In this document: positions 24,646-32,881 of the stretch, in pieces
Numbering within the stretch: position 1 is the stretch's first letter
How the letters are laid out: each line of letters opens with the position of its first letter
Source of the DNA: Marmoricola sp.
Lineage (GTDB): Bacteria > Actinomycetota > Actinomycetes > Propionibacteriales > Nocardioidaceae
Length of the DNA stretch: 64,000 bases
NCBI GenBank assembly: GCA_025964775.1
Contig: JAOPYE010000026.1
Coordinates: 62,001 to 126,000 of the forward strand
Direction of reading: 5' to 3'
The notes under the pieces: model-generated
What the model was told of the DNA's origin: nothing
Databases searched by the model: none
The model's input: only the letters and a program-made list of their open reading frames with translations
Program-made: the position numbers and the translations under genes

Positions 24646-25443
24646 ATGGAGCTCGGACTCAGGAACGCACGGGTCGTCGTCACTGGCGGCGCCTCGAACA
24701 TCGGGCGTGGGATCGTGCACGGGTTCGCGGCCGAAGGAAGCCGGATCGTCATCTGTGACATCGACGAGGTCCAGGCGACCAAGGTTCGCGGCGAGGCGCT
24801 GGAGCGCGGGGCAGCCGAGGTCGAGCTGGCGATCGTCGACCTCACCGAACCGGACGGGGCCGCCCGTGCCGTCGCGGTCGCCACCGGCGCCTGGGGCGGC
24901 CTCGACGTACTCGTCAACAATGCCGGCTGGAGCGTCCCCGGCTTCGTCGCCACCGACACCGACCGGGATCGCTGGCAGCGTCTGGTCGAGGTCAACTTCT
25001 TCGGCGCGATCGCCTCGACCCAGGCAGCACTGGAGCCGATGGTCGAACAACGCTCCGGGTCGATCGTCTACGTCGCCAGCGAGGCCGCGTTCGGCCAGAT
25101 CCGCCAAGCCGTGTACGGCGCGACGAAGGCCGCGGTCGTAGCCCTCGCGCGCACGACTGCCCGGGAGCACGGCCGGCACGGCATCCGCGCCAACATCGTC
25201 TGCCCCGGACTGGTGATGCCCGAGAGCCCGGATGCCGTCGGGGCAGACAGCCTCTGGGCGGTCGGCGAGGAGAACGTCTTCAACGACACGCAGAAGGAGT
25301 ACCTGCTCAAGGACACCCCGCTGCGCCGGCTGACGACGGCCGACGACATCGCCCATGCGGTTCTGTGGCTCGCGTCCGACTCCGCCGCTCGTCAGGTCAC
25401 GGGTCAGCTGTTCTCAGTCAGCGGCGGCTACACGATGCCATGA
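24646..25443 (+). CDS. Short-chain dehydrogenase/reductase
   Basis: 265-residue SDR. The cofactor fold is TGGASNIGRG near 14, NNAGWS near 92, catalytic Ser in YVASEAAFG near 145 and YGATKAA near 155. An acidic ICDIDE suggests NAD(H). The ATG at 46 bases into the line has GGAGG eight bases upstream, better placed than the GTG three codons before it. The last codon overlaps the TetR start (ATGA). It probably oxidises a hydroxyl on the pathway substrate. Confidence 0.92.
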   Translation: MELGLRNARVVVTGGASNIGRGIVHGFAAEGSRIVICDIDEVQATKVRGEALERGAAEVELAIVDLTEPDGAARAVAVATGAWGGLDVLVNNAGWSVPGFVATDTDRDRWQRLVEVNFFGAIASTQAALEPMVEQRSGSIVYVASEAAFGQIRQAVYGATKAAVVALARTTAREHGRHGIRANIVCPGLVMPESPDAVGADSLWAVGEENVFNDTQKEYLLKDTPLRRLTTADDIAHAVLWLASDSAARQVTGQLFSVSGGYTMP

Positions 25444-26063
25444 GCGTCCCGACTGCCACCGTGGACACCGGCCCGCCCGTCGTGGCCGTGGGCACCCGTG
25501 ACCGGCTCCTGCTCGCCGCCGCCAGGATCCTGAGCCGCCGCGGGTACACCGAGGCCCGGCTCGGCGAGATCGCGGCCGCCGCGGACCTCAAGGCGCCCGC
25601 GATCTACTACCACTTCGCCGGCCGTGATGCCCTGATCACCGCTGCACTGCGCGAGGGGCAGATCCTGGTCCGGCAGCACGTGCTCGCGGCGCTCGAAAGC
25701 CTGGACGATGAGGCTTCGGCCGAGGAGCGGATCCTTGCTGCCGTCGACGCACACCTGCGTGTCGAGCTCGAGCTCTCCGACTTCGCCAACGCCGTCGTGC
25801 GGACGGCTGGCCACGTCCCACCGCAGATCCGCGCCGACATCGAAGGCGAGATCACCGCGTACCACGACGTCTGGCGGGAGCTCCTCGCCAGCGCTGAGCA
25901 CGCCGGCCGGTTGCGCCCGGGGCTGGATCACTCGGTTGCCCGGATGCTGGTCCTCGGCTCCCTGAACTGGGCTGCCGAGTGGCGTACCGCGGCAACGTCG
26001 GTCGACGACGTCGTCGACACGGCGTCGACCCTGGTCCGAGGCGCCCTGTTCCGGACAGCCTGA
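25440..26063 (+). CDS. TetR-family regulator, KstR2-like (second paralogue)
   Basis: 207-residue TetR. The DNA-binding part includes TRDRLLLAAARILSRRGYTE and the recognition end APAIYYHFAGRDAL. The ligand domain has LGSLNWAAEWR, very like LNWTAEWW in the TetR at 2937, so the two are paralogues. It is cotranscribed with the SDR from a promoter carrying motif 2, and a perfect motif-2 palindrome lies 20 bases past its stop, before the thiolase operon. By analogy with KstR2 it would be a repressor released by a CoA thioester; this is inference. Confidence 0.92.
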   Translation: MSVPTATVDTGPPVVAVGTRDRLLLAAARILSRRGYTEARLGEIAAAADLKAPAIYYHFAGRDALITAALREGQILVRQHVLAALESLDDEASAEERILAAVDAHLRVELELSDFANAVVRTAGHVPPQIRADIEGEITAYHDVWRELLASAEHAGRLRPGLDHSVARMLVLGSLNWAAEWRTAATSVDDVVDTASTLVRGALFRTA

Positions 26064-26082
26064 CAACCTCTCTCACTGTTTC

Positions 26083-26099
26083 AAATCTATGTTAGATTT
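26083..26099. promoter_or_regulatory. Perfect motif-2 palindrome upstream of thiolase/dehydrogenase operon
   Basis: AAATCTA-TGT-TAGATTT has perfect seven-base arms around a three-base centre. It lies 44 bases before the thiolase start, 20 bases after the TetR stop. It is the best copy of motif 2. Confidence 0.75.
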
Positions 26100-26142
26100 T
26101 AGGTAACACGTTTGAGAGAAGCGTCTCCAGAGAGGAACCACC

Positions 26143-27294
26143 ATGGCCGAGGCCTACATCGTCGACGCAGCCCGCACCGCCGTCGGGCGACGCAACGGCG
26201 GATTCGCCGGCGTCCACCCCGCCGACTTCGCCGCGCACACGATCCGGACCGTGGTCGAGCGCAACGACTTCGACCCGGCCCTCATAGACGACGTCATCCT
26301 CGGGTGCCTGGACAACATCGGCGCCCAGGCCGGCGACATCGCCCGCACGGCGGCGCTCGCCGCCGGGCTGCCGGAGAACGTCCCGGGCGTCACGCTCGAC
26401 CGCCAGTGCGGGTCGGCCCAGCAGGCCGTGCACTTCGCGGCCCAGGCCGTGATGAGCGGCACCGCCGACCTGATCGTGGCCGGCGGGGTGCAGAAGATGA
26501 GCCAGTTCCCGATCCTGTCCGCCTTCGCAGCCGGCGAGCCCTACGGCTCGGTCGACCCGTGGACCGGGTGCGAGGGTTGGGCCGAACGGTACGGCGACCA
26601 GGAGATCTCCCAGTTCCGCGGCGCCGAGATGATGGCCGAGCGGTGGAAGCTCACGCGTGAGGACTGCGAGAACTGGGCCTACCAGAGCCACCAGCGTGCC
26701 CTCGCTGCGATCGCGGCCGGACACTTCGAACGCGAGATCACCGAGTACGCCGGCGTGAGCGTCGACCAGGGTCCGCGGGCCGACACCACCCTGGAGAAGA
26801 TGGCCGGCCTCAACACCCTGGTCCCCGGAGGTGTCCTGACCGCCGCCGCCGCAAGCCAGATCTCGGACGGCTCGGCAGCACTGCTGGTTGCCAGTGAAGC
26901 CGCGGTCGAGAGACACGGCCTCACCCCCCGTGCACGCATCCACCACATGAGCGTCCGCGGCTCTGACCCGGTGATGATGCTCGAGGCCCCCATCCCGGCC
27001 ACCCAGCACGCCCTCAAGCGTGCAGGCATGACGATCGAGGACATCGACGTCGTCGAGATCAACGAGGCCTTCGCGCCGGTGGTCCTGGCCTGGATCCACG
27101 AGCTCAACGCAGACCCGGCGAAGGTGAACCCGAACGGCGGGGCCATCGCGCTGGGCCACCCGATCGGCTGCACCGGCGCGCGACTGATGACCTCGATGCT
27201 GCACGAGCTCGAGCGCACCGGCGGCCGCTACGGTCTGCAGACGATGTGCGAGGGCGGCGGCCAGGCGAACGTCACCATCATCGAGCGGATCTGA
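26143..27294 (+). CDS. Acetyl-CoA acyltransferase (FadA-type thiolase)
   Basis: 383-residue thiolase with complete catalytic set: Cys89 in DRQCGSAQQ, His339 in GHPIGCTG and Cys369 in CEGGGQ. The CEGGGQ form recalls the thiolases of steroid-degrading actinobacteria (FadA5/FadA6 group), which is suggestive only. GAGAGG lies seven bases before the ATG. An acyl-CoA dehydrogenase gene follows one base after the stop, so the pair may work in one beta-oxidation cycle. A perfect motif-2 palindrome controls the operon by position. Confidence 0.94.
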   Translation: MAEAYIVDAARTAVGRRNGGFAGVHPADFAAHTIRTVVERNDFDPALIDDVILGCLDNIGAQAGDIARTAALAAGLPENVPGVTLDRQCGSAQQAVHFAAQAVMSGTADLIVAGGVQKMSQFPILSAFAAGEPYGSVDPWTGCEGWAERYGDQEISQFRGAEMMAERWKLTREDCENWAYQSHQRALAAIAAGHFEREITEYAGVSVDQGPRADTTLEKMAGLNTLVPGGVLTAAAASQISDGSAALLVASEAAVERHGLTPRARIHHMSVRGSDPVMMLEAPIPATQHALKRAGMTIEDIDVVEINEAFAPVVLAWIHELNADPAKVNPNGGAIALGHPIGCTGARLMTSMLHELERTGGRYGLQTMCEGGGQANVTIIERI

Positions 27295-27295
27295 G

Positions 27296-28447
27296 ATGGA
27301 GCGCGGCCTGTACACCGCCGACCACGAGGCGTACCGGGAGACCGTCCGCGAGTTCCTGGCTCGCGAGGTAGCGCCCTTCGCAGACCAGTGGGACGAGGAC
27401 CGCTGGATTCCCCGCGAGGTGTTCGCGAAGGCGGCCCAGGCGGGCATCTACGCACTCGCCGTACCCGAGGAGTACGGAGGCGCCGGGGAACCGGACTACC
27501 GCTACCGGATGGTCGTCTGCGAGGAGGTCGCACGGATCAACGCGCTGTCCTTCGGACTGACCATCGCGCTGCAGGACGACCTCGTGCTTGCCTACCTGCT
27601 GGACATCGCCGACGAGGAGCAGCGCAAGCGGTGGCTTCCCGGGTTCGCCACGGGCGAGATCATCGGGGCGCTCGCGATGACCGAGCCCGGCGCCGGCAGC
27701 GATCTGCAGGGCATGCGCACCAGCGCTCGCCGCGACGGCGAGGACTGGGTCATCAATGGCTCGAAGACCTTCATCTCCTCGGGCATCATGGCCGACCTGG
27801 TCGTGCTGGCGACGCGCACCGACCCGGACGCAGGCTCGCACGGCTTCACGCTCTTCGTCGTCGAACGGGACACCCCCGGTTTCGAGCGCGGCCGCAAGCT
27901 CGACAAGATCGGGCTGCCCGCCCAGGACACCGCAGAGCTGTTCTTCAGCGACGCCCGGGTGCCGGCACTGAACATGCTCGGCGAGGAAGGTGAAGGGCTC
28001 CAGTACCTGATGAGCCACCTTCCGCGGGAGCGGCTCGGAGTCAGCGCAAAGGCAATCGCGACGTCCCGGGCGATCCTGGACCGGACGATCGAGTACTGCA
28101 CCGGGCGAACAGCCTTCGGCAAGGCGATCGCCGACTTCCAGAACACCCGGTTCGAGCTCGCCGAGATGGAGACCGAGATCGACGTCGCCGAGGCGTACGT
28201 CGACCGCTCGGCCCTGGCCTACAACGCAGGCACGCTCACGCCCGTCGAAGCGGCCAAGGGCAAGTGGTACGTCAGCGAGCTCCAGAAACGAGTCGTCGAC
28301 AGGTGCCTCCAGCTGCACGGCGGCTACGGATACATGACCGAGTACGCCGTCGGCAAGGCCTACATCGACACCCGGATCCAGACGATCTACGGCGGCACCA
28401 CCGAGATCATGAAAGAGCTGATCGGGCGCGACATCGTCAAGCGCTGA
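27296..28447 (+). CDS. Acyl-CoA dehydrogenase, long-chain-like
   Basis: 383-residue FAD dehydrogenase. EEYGGAGEPD near 58, MTEPGAGSDLQGM near 128-140, WVINGSKTFIS near 151-161 and LHGGYGYMTEY near 340 are present. The late loop reads IYGGTTEIM, without the medium-chain Glu; the base is probably Glu245 in PRERLG, as in long-chain and isovaleryl enzymes. It is cotranscribed with the thiolase. Its stop abuts the convergent SDR stop, leaving no terminator. Confidence 0.94.
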   Translation: MERGLYTADHEAYRETVREFLAREVAPFADQWDEDRWIPREVFAKAAQAGIYALAVPEEYGGAGEPDYRYRMVVCEEVARINALSFGLTIALQDDLVLAYLLDIADEEQRKRWLPGFATGEIIGALAMTEPGAGSDLQGMRTSARRDGEDWVINGSKTFISSGIMADLVVLATRTDPDAGSHGFTLFVVERDTPGFERGRKLDKIGLPAQDTAELFFSDARVPALNMLGEEGEGLQYLMSHLPRERLGVSAKAIATSRAILDRTIEYCTGRTAFGKAIADFQNTRFELAEMETEIDVAEAYVDRSALAYNAGTLTPVEAAKGKWYVSELQKRVVDRCLQLHGGYGYMTEYAVGKAYIDTRIQTIYGGTTEIMKELIGRDIVKR

Positions 28448-29311
28448 TCAGCCGACCGGATTGCGCCCCAGCACCGCACCGTCCATGTCGGTGATCGCAG
28501 CCCAGCTGTCCGCGACCTGCTCCATCGTCGGCGGCTTCTCGAAGGCCACACCGGTGTTCTGGAAGAGGGCCACCCGGTAGACCATGCCGCCACCGACGAC
28601 GAACACCTGGCCGCTGTCGGCGAGCTCCTCACTCATCAGGTGGCCCACCACCGGGGAGACGAAGCCTGGCGGCAGCTTGTCGAGCATCTCCTGCGGGGCG
28701 ATGTCCTCGGTCATCCTGGTCGCCGCCATCGGCGCGATCGCGTTCGCCAGGATGTTCGACCGTGCGCCTTCCAGGGCCAGCGTGTTCACGAGTCCGACCA
28801 GGCCGTTCTTCGCGGCGCCGTAGTTCGCCTGGCCGAAGTTGCCGAACAGCCCGCTCGTGGATGCAGCCATCACTACCCGGCCGAACTCCTGCTCACGGAA
28901 GTGCGGCCAGGCCGCCTTGGTCACGTTGTAGCCCCCGTGCAGATGCACCTGCAGGACCAGGTCCCACTCGGCCTGGGTCATCTTGGCGAACGAGGTGTCC
29001 CGGAGGATGCCGGCGTTGTTGACCACGCCGTGGATAGCGCCGAACGCTGCCAGGGCCGTGGCGACGATCGCTTCGCCGCCTTCGGGCGTGGCGACGCTGT
29101 CGTAGTTGGCGACGGCGTCGCCGCCCGCCGACCGGATCTCGGCCACCACGGCGTCGGCCATCTCCGAACCGGCTCCGGAGCCGTCCCGTGCACCGCCGAG
29201 GTCGTTCACGACAACCTTGGCGCCGTTCTCGGCGAGCAGCAGGGCGTAGTCCCTGCCGAGACCTCCACCGGCCCCGGTCACGACCACGACCCGACCTTCG
29301 ACTCCGGACAT
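28448..29311 (-). CDS. SDR of the HSD17B4/multifunctional-enzyme type
   Basis: 287-residue SDR longer than FabG types. VVTGAGGGLGRDYALLLAENG near 8-28 and VVNDLGGARDGSG near 34 are hallmarks of the dehydrogenase domain of peroxisomal multifunctional enzyme 2 (17-beta-HSD type 4). It also has NNAGILRDTSF near 97, Ser in MAASTSGLFGNFGQ near 150 and YGAAKNG near 164. It would oxidise a (3R)-hydroxyacyl-CoA, pairing well with MaoC-type hydratases. It is monocistronic and divergent from the metallo-hydrolase. Confidence 0.92.
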   Translation of the reverse strand: MSGVEGRVVVVTGAGGGLGRDYALLLAENGAKVVVNDLGGARDGSGAGSEMADAVVAEIRSAGGDAVANYDSVATPEGGEAIVATALAAFGAIHGVVNNAGILRDTSFAKMTQAEWDLVLQVHLHGGYNVTKAAWPHFREQEFGRVVMAASTSGLFGNFGQANYGAAKNGLVGLVNTLALEGARSNILANAIAPMAATRMTEDIAPQEMLDKLPPGFVSPVVGHLMSEELADSGQVFVVGGGMVYRVALFQNTGVAFEKPPTMEQVADSWAAITDMDGAVLGRNPVG

Positions 29312-29339
29312 TCCACTCTCCTTCGATTGGTCCGCTCAT

Positions 29340-29355
29340 TCTAACGCATGTTAAA
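29340..29355. promoter_or_regulatory. Weak motif-1-like palindrome between SDR and hydrolase genes
   Basis: TCTAACGCATGTTAAA keeps the core TAAC-N4-GTTA as a palindrome but lacks the outer CA/TG of motif 1. It is centred in the 53-base divergent gap and ends nine bases before the GTG of the hydrolase. The surrounding A+T-rich bases probably hold both promoters. Confidence 0.4.
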
Positions 29356-29364
29356 TTCTTTGTC

Positions 29365-30333
29365 GTGACCACTACATCGCATTCAACCGCCGTCGTCGAG
29401 CAGGTCAACGACACCGTGCACCGGATCGAGCTCCCGCTCCCCTTCGACGACCTGCACATCGTCAACGCCTACGCGATCCTCGGGGACACGGGTGCGACCC
29501 TGGTCGACCCCGGCTGGTCCAGCCCCGAGAGTGAGCAGACCCTGCTGCGAGCGCTGGACTCGCTCGGCGTCGGCCGCGGCGACGTACGCCGGACGCTCGT
29601 GACGCACGCCCACCCGGATCACTTCACCCTGGCGGTGGCCTGGCAGCGCGACCACGGCATCCCGATCCACCTGGGCGCTCATGAGGCTCCGAGCGTGCTC
29701 GCCTTCGACCCGAGGTGCACCCGGTTCCCCCGGCAGGCGGAGCTCCTGGAACGCGCGGGCGCACCTGCGCTCGCCGCTGTCATCCGGGAGCTCCCGCTGG
29801 AGGACTACGAGGCAGCGATGGCCTTCGCCGCCCCCCACGTGTGGCTCGCCGACCGGGAGGCGATCGACTGCGACGGCGAGATCCTGGTCGCCGTTGCCAC
29901 CCCCGGACACACTCGCGGACACGTGGTCTTCCACCAGAACTCGACCGGGGCGTTCTTCACCGGCGACCACGTGCTCCCCCGGATCACACCGTCGATCGGT
30001 CTCGAGCTGGTGCCGGAGGAGCTGCCCCTCGGCCACTACCTCGGCTCGCTGGAACTCCTGCTGACCATGGACGACGGACCGATGCTCTCCGCGCACGGCC
30101 CGGTCACTTCGAGCGTCCACGATCGGGTGCGCGAGCTGCTGGCCCACCACCAGGACCGATTCGCCACGATCACCGAGCTCCGGGCATCGGGCCTGACGAC
30201 GGCGTACGAGATCGCCCGGGCGATGACCTGGACCCGTCACGAGCGCGCCCTGGCCGACCTGAACCACGTCCACCAGATGACTGCTGTGGTCGAGGTTCTC
30301 GCGCACCTCGACTTCCTCGACTCAGGCCAGTAG
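29365..30333 (+). CDS. Metallo-beta-lactamase-fold hydrolase
   Basis: 322-residue MBL-fold protein. The first metal motif HAHPDH is at 81-86, the next His is in TPGHTRGH near 190, the bridging Asp in FTGDHVLP near 210, and SAHGP near 255 gives the last His. The extra C-terminal helical part (ELRASGLTTAYEIARAM) resembles LACTB2/glyoxalase-like members. Likely it hydrolyses a thioester or an ester. Start: the GTG at 29365 is the first plausible codon and has no Shine-Dalgarno, so translation may be leaderless. Its end overlaps the convergent SCP2 gene by 12 bases. Confidence 0.9.
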   Translation: MTTTSHSTAVVEQVNDTVHRIELPLPFDDLHIVNAYAILGDTGATLVDPGWSSPESEQTLLRALDSLGVGRGDVRRTLVTHAHPDHFTLAVAWQRDHGIPIHLGAHEAPSVLAFDPRCTRFPRQAELLERAGAPALAAVIRELPLEDYEAAMAFAAPHVWLADREAIDCDGEILVAVATPGHTRGHVVFHQNSTGAFFTGDHVLPRITPSIGLELVPEELPLGHYLGSLELLLTMDDGPMLSAHGPVTSSVHDRVRELLAHHQDRFATITELRASGLTTAYEIARAMTWTRHERALADLNHVHQMTAVVEVLAHLDFLDSGQ

Positions 30334-30723
30334 GTCGACCCGGCCGGCGGCCGTCAGCCGGTCGACGTACGCCGGGAACAGCTTCTTGCCCAGGGGCGCA
30401 AGCTTGAGCAGGCTGGCAATGTTGCCGTCGACCTTGATCTTGCCGCGCGCCATCGCCAGTGGCAGGTTCACCTTGCCCTGCCAGTACGCACTGCCCAGAT
30501 CGCTGGTCATCGACATCACGGCGGTCGGCTCGGGCTGACCGGAGCCGTCACCCACGGTGGCACTGATGGTGTCCACGACGAGGACCGCCTCGGGGTCGGT
30601 GAACTTGAAGCCGAGCACGATCCCGGTCGACTTGAGCTTGGGGCCGATCTCCGGGTCGTCGAAGGCGACCGAGAAGACACTGCCGATGTAGTGACGGACT
30701 TCGTCCGCGTCCTTGAAAGCCAC
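30322..30723 (-). CDS. SCP2-type sterol-carrier domain protein
   Basis: 133-residue single-domain SCP2-like protein with VLVVDTISATVGDG and WQGKVNLPLAMARGKIKVDG, the usual lipid-tunnel strands and closing helices. Members bind sterols, fatty acids or acyl-CoAs in the cytoplasm. It ends in GRVDLLA, as does the SCP2 protein at 57982, so the two are probably related. A strong motif-1 site lies 70 bases upstream, tying it to the P450 and WS/DGAT promoters. The 3' end overlaps the convergent hydrolase gene. Confidence 0.88.
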   Translation of the reverse strand: MAFKDADEVRHYIGSVFSVAFDDPEIGPKLKSTGIVLGFKFTDPEAVLVVDTISATVGDGSGQPEPTAVMSMTSDLGSAYWQGKVNLPLAMARGKIKVDGNIASLLKLAPLGKKLFPAYVDRLTAAGRVDLLA

Positions 30724-30792
30724 GACGGTCTCCCTGTGGTGAGGTGGAACAGGCCTGACGGGTTACCGGCATTGCGCCGTAACAGGAATTAT

Positions 30793-30808
30793 CATAACTT
30801 GACTTATG
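30793..30808. promoter_or_regulatory. Motif-1 operator in divergent SCP2 / TetR promoter
   Basis: CATAACTTGACTTATG, a near-perfect palindrome between the minus SCP2 gene (70 bases) and the plus TetR gene (72 bases). Because a TetR is divergent here, that TetR is a second candidate binder of motif 1. Confidence 0.72.
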
Positions 30809-30879
30809 GGAGACTGTCGAGGGTCGGATCAGATCGATCTGCCTCTAGACTTCCCGTCGACAGCCCGAGGAGCCTGCCC

Positions 30880-31449
30880 GTGAGCAACGACGATCTGAAG
30901 GAACGGTTCTTCGACGCTGCCCAGGAGATCCTCGCCACCGAGGGCTACGGCGGACTCAAGCTGGCTGCGGTGTGCAAGCGGCTCAAGGTCACGACCGGCG
31001 CGTTCTACCACGCGTTCGAGAACTGGACCCAGTTCACCAGCGAGTTCCTGCACAACTGGCGACGCGAGCGTACGACCCTGATCGCCGAACTCTCCCGCTC
31101 TGCCGGCGACCCGGTAGGCCAGCTCGAGGCGTTGCTTGCCGGAACCCTTGATCTGCGACACGGCAGCGAGGCCGCGATCCGGGTCTGGGCCGCCGTGGAT
31201 CCGGCTGTCGCCGAGGTCCAGAAAGTGGTCGACAACGAGCGGTACGAGATCGTCCTCGAGGCGATGAACAAGCTCGTCGGCACGAAGGACGGACCACGCT
31301 GGGCGAACTGGGGCCTCAACGTCCTGGTCGGCTACGAGATGTCGACCAACGGCCAGGACTCGACCGAGCTGGAGTGGGAGCTACGGACCGTCCTTGAAGC
31401 TGCCGTGGCCCGCCGTGAAGCCCGTAGGACCTCGCGGCGTACGGCCTGA
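30880..31449 (+). CDS. TetR-family regulator
   Basis: 189-residue TetR protein. The HTH part (about 5-50) has RFFDAAQEILATEGYGGLKL and the recognition end TTGAFYHAFENW. The C-terminal domain is not of the KstR2 type (no LNWxAEW). The GTG at 30880 has GAGGAG seven bases upstream; a longer open frame to 30691 is rejected because it would cross the operator and promoter. It may repress SCP2 and itself through 30793-30808. Its stop is 24 bases from the convergent aldehyde dehydrogenase; two copies of GATCAGAACA lie in that gap. Confidence 0.88.
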   Translation: MSNDDLKERFFDAAQEILATEGYGGLKLAAVCKRLKVTTGAFYHAFENWTQFTSEFLHNWRRERTTLIAELSRSAGDPVGQLEALLAGTLDLRHGSEAAIRVWAAVDPAVAEVQKVVDNERYEIVLEAMNKLVGTKDGPRWANWGLNVLVGYEMSTNGQDSTELEWELRTVLEAAVARREARRTSRRTA

Positions 31450-31473
31450 GCCGGATCAGAACACAGAGTCAGA

Positions 31474-32868
31474 TCAGAACATCCTGCGGAGCAGCTTCTG
31501 GGTCCTCTCCGAGTACGGCGGGTACACCATCCGCAGGTCAGGTTTGAACGACTTGACCGCCACCGACTTGCGGTGGCTGAACGCGTAGAAGCCCCACTCG
31601 CCGTGGTACGAGCCCATGCCGCTCGCTCCGACGCCACCGAACGGCAGGCTCGGCAGCAGGTAGTGGATCGCGCAGTGGTTGATGACCGCTCCTCCCGCGG
31701 GGATCTGCTCCACGATCCGATCGGCGACCCGGCGGTTGCCGCTGAAGACGTAGAGCCCGAGCGGCTTCGGCCGGCTGTTGACGAGGCGGATCGCCTCGTC
31801 GAGGTCGGTGTAGGTGATGACGGGAAGGATCGGCCCGAAGATCTCCTCAGTCATCGACGGCTCGTCGAGATCGGGGTCGACCAGGATCGTCGGTGTGATG
31901 GACCGCGCTGCCGCGTCGATCTCGCCACCGACCACCGATCCGTTGGTCGCCGCGAGGTAGCCGCACAGCCGGTCGAACTGTCGCTCATTGACGATCGGCC
32001 TGCCGGCGGGCTCGCCGGCGGACATCTCCGTCAGGCTGCTGCGGATCTTGGCGACCAGCTCGTCCTTCACCGACTCGTGGACGATCAGGTAGTCGGGTGC
32101 GATACAGGTCTGGCCGGAGTTGAGCAGCTTGACCCAGGCGATGCGTCGCGCGGTCACGTCAAGGTCGGCGTCCGGCGTGACGAAGACGGGGCTCTTGCCG
32201 CCGAGCTCGAGGATGACCGGGGTCAAGGTGTTCGCGGCTCCGGCCATGATCTTGCGGCCGATCTCAGTCCCGCCGGTGAAGAACGCCAGGTCGAAGCCTT
32301 GAGCCAGCAGCTCCTGGGTGACCACGCCGTCGCCCTCGACCACGGCGACCGCATCGTTGTCGAGGTACGCCGGCAGCAGCTCGGCCATCAGCGCGGACGT
32401 CTTCGGCGCGACTTCGGACGGCTTGAGCACCGCGCAGTTGCCGGCGGCCAACGCCGCGACCAGCGGCCCGAGCGAGAGGTTGACCGGGTAGTTCCACGGG
32501 CCGATGACCAGCACCACCCCGAGCGGTTCGTACTGGATCCGGGCCGTGCCAGGCATCTGCACGAGCGGCACCTTGCGGCGCTGCGGCTTCATCCACGACT
32601 TCAGGTGCTTCAGCGCGTACTCGACGTCGCCCGTGGGCGGAGCCACGTCACCGAACCAGGCGTCGAAGTCGTTGCGCCCGAGGTCGGCCTTGACCGCCTC
32701 GACGATCTCGCGTTCACGCTCGACCAGCAGTCGCTTGAGCGCTTCGAGCTGACCGATCCTCCACGAGGCATCCCGCGTCACTCCGGTGGCGAAGTAGTTC
32801 CGCAGGCGGGTGAGGGTGGCCGCGGCCTCTGACGGCTCGGTCGAGGTCGGGGTGAGCTGGGCGGTCAT
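31474..32868 (-). CDS. Aldehyde dehydrogenase (class 3 / coniferyl-aldehyde-like)
   Basis: 464-residue NAD(P)-dependent aldehyde dehydrogenase without the extra N-terminal length of class 1/2. GPWNYPVNL near 123-131, Glu221 in ELGGK and nucleophile Cys255 in GQTCIAPDY are intact, and the tail ends SSYHGEWGFYAFSHRKSV-like as in class 3. It is last in the ligase/P450/ALDH operon, 13 bases after the P450 gene. A role oxidising the aldehyde formed after P450 terminal hydroxylation to an acid, which the ligase then activates, fits the order. Confidence 0.94.
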   Translation of the reverse strand: MTAQLTPTSTEPSEAAATLTRLRNYFATGVTRDASWRIGQLEALKRLLVEREREIVEAVKADLGRNDFDAWFGDVAPPTGDVEYALKHLKSWMKPQRRKVPLVQMPGTARIQYEPLGVVLVIGPWNYPVNLSLGPLVAALAAGNCAVLKPSEVAPKTSALMAELLPAYLDNDAVAVVEGDGVVTQELLAQGFDLAFFTGGTEIGRKIMAGAANTLTPVILELGGKSPVFVTPDADLDVTARRIAWVKLLNSGQTCIAPDYLIVHESVKDELVAKIRSSLTEMSAGEPAGRPIVNERQFDRLCGYLAATNGSVVGGEIDAAARSITPTILVDPDLDEPSMTEEIFGPILPVITYTDLDEAIRLVNSRPKPLGLYVFSGNRRVADRIVEQIPAGGAVINHCAIHYLLPSLPFGGVGASGMGSYHGEWGFYAFSHRKSVAVKSFKPDLRMVYPPYSERTQKLLRRMF

Positions 32869-32881
32869 CAGGGCTCCTGGG

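Noticed and set aside
26092-27447. 451-residue minus-strand frame opposite the thiolase
   Set aside because: Antisense shadow; the thiolase on the plus strand has all three catalytic residues and a ribosome site.
31454-31483. Two GATCAGAACA copies between convergent TetR and aldehyde dehydrogenase genes
   Set aside because: Short and partly within the aldehyde dehydrogenase 3' end; no clear regulatory place between two gene ends.
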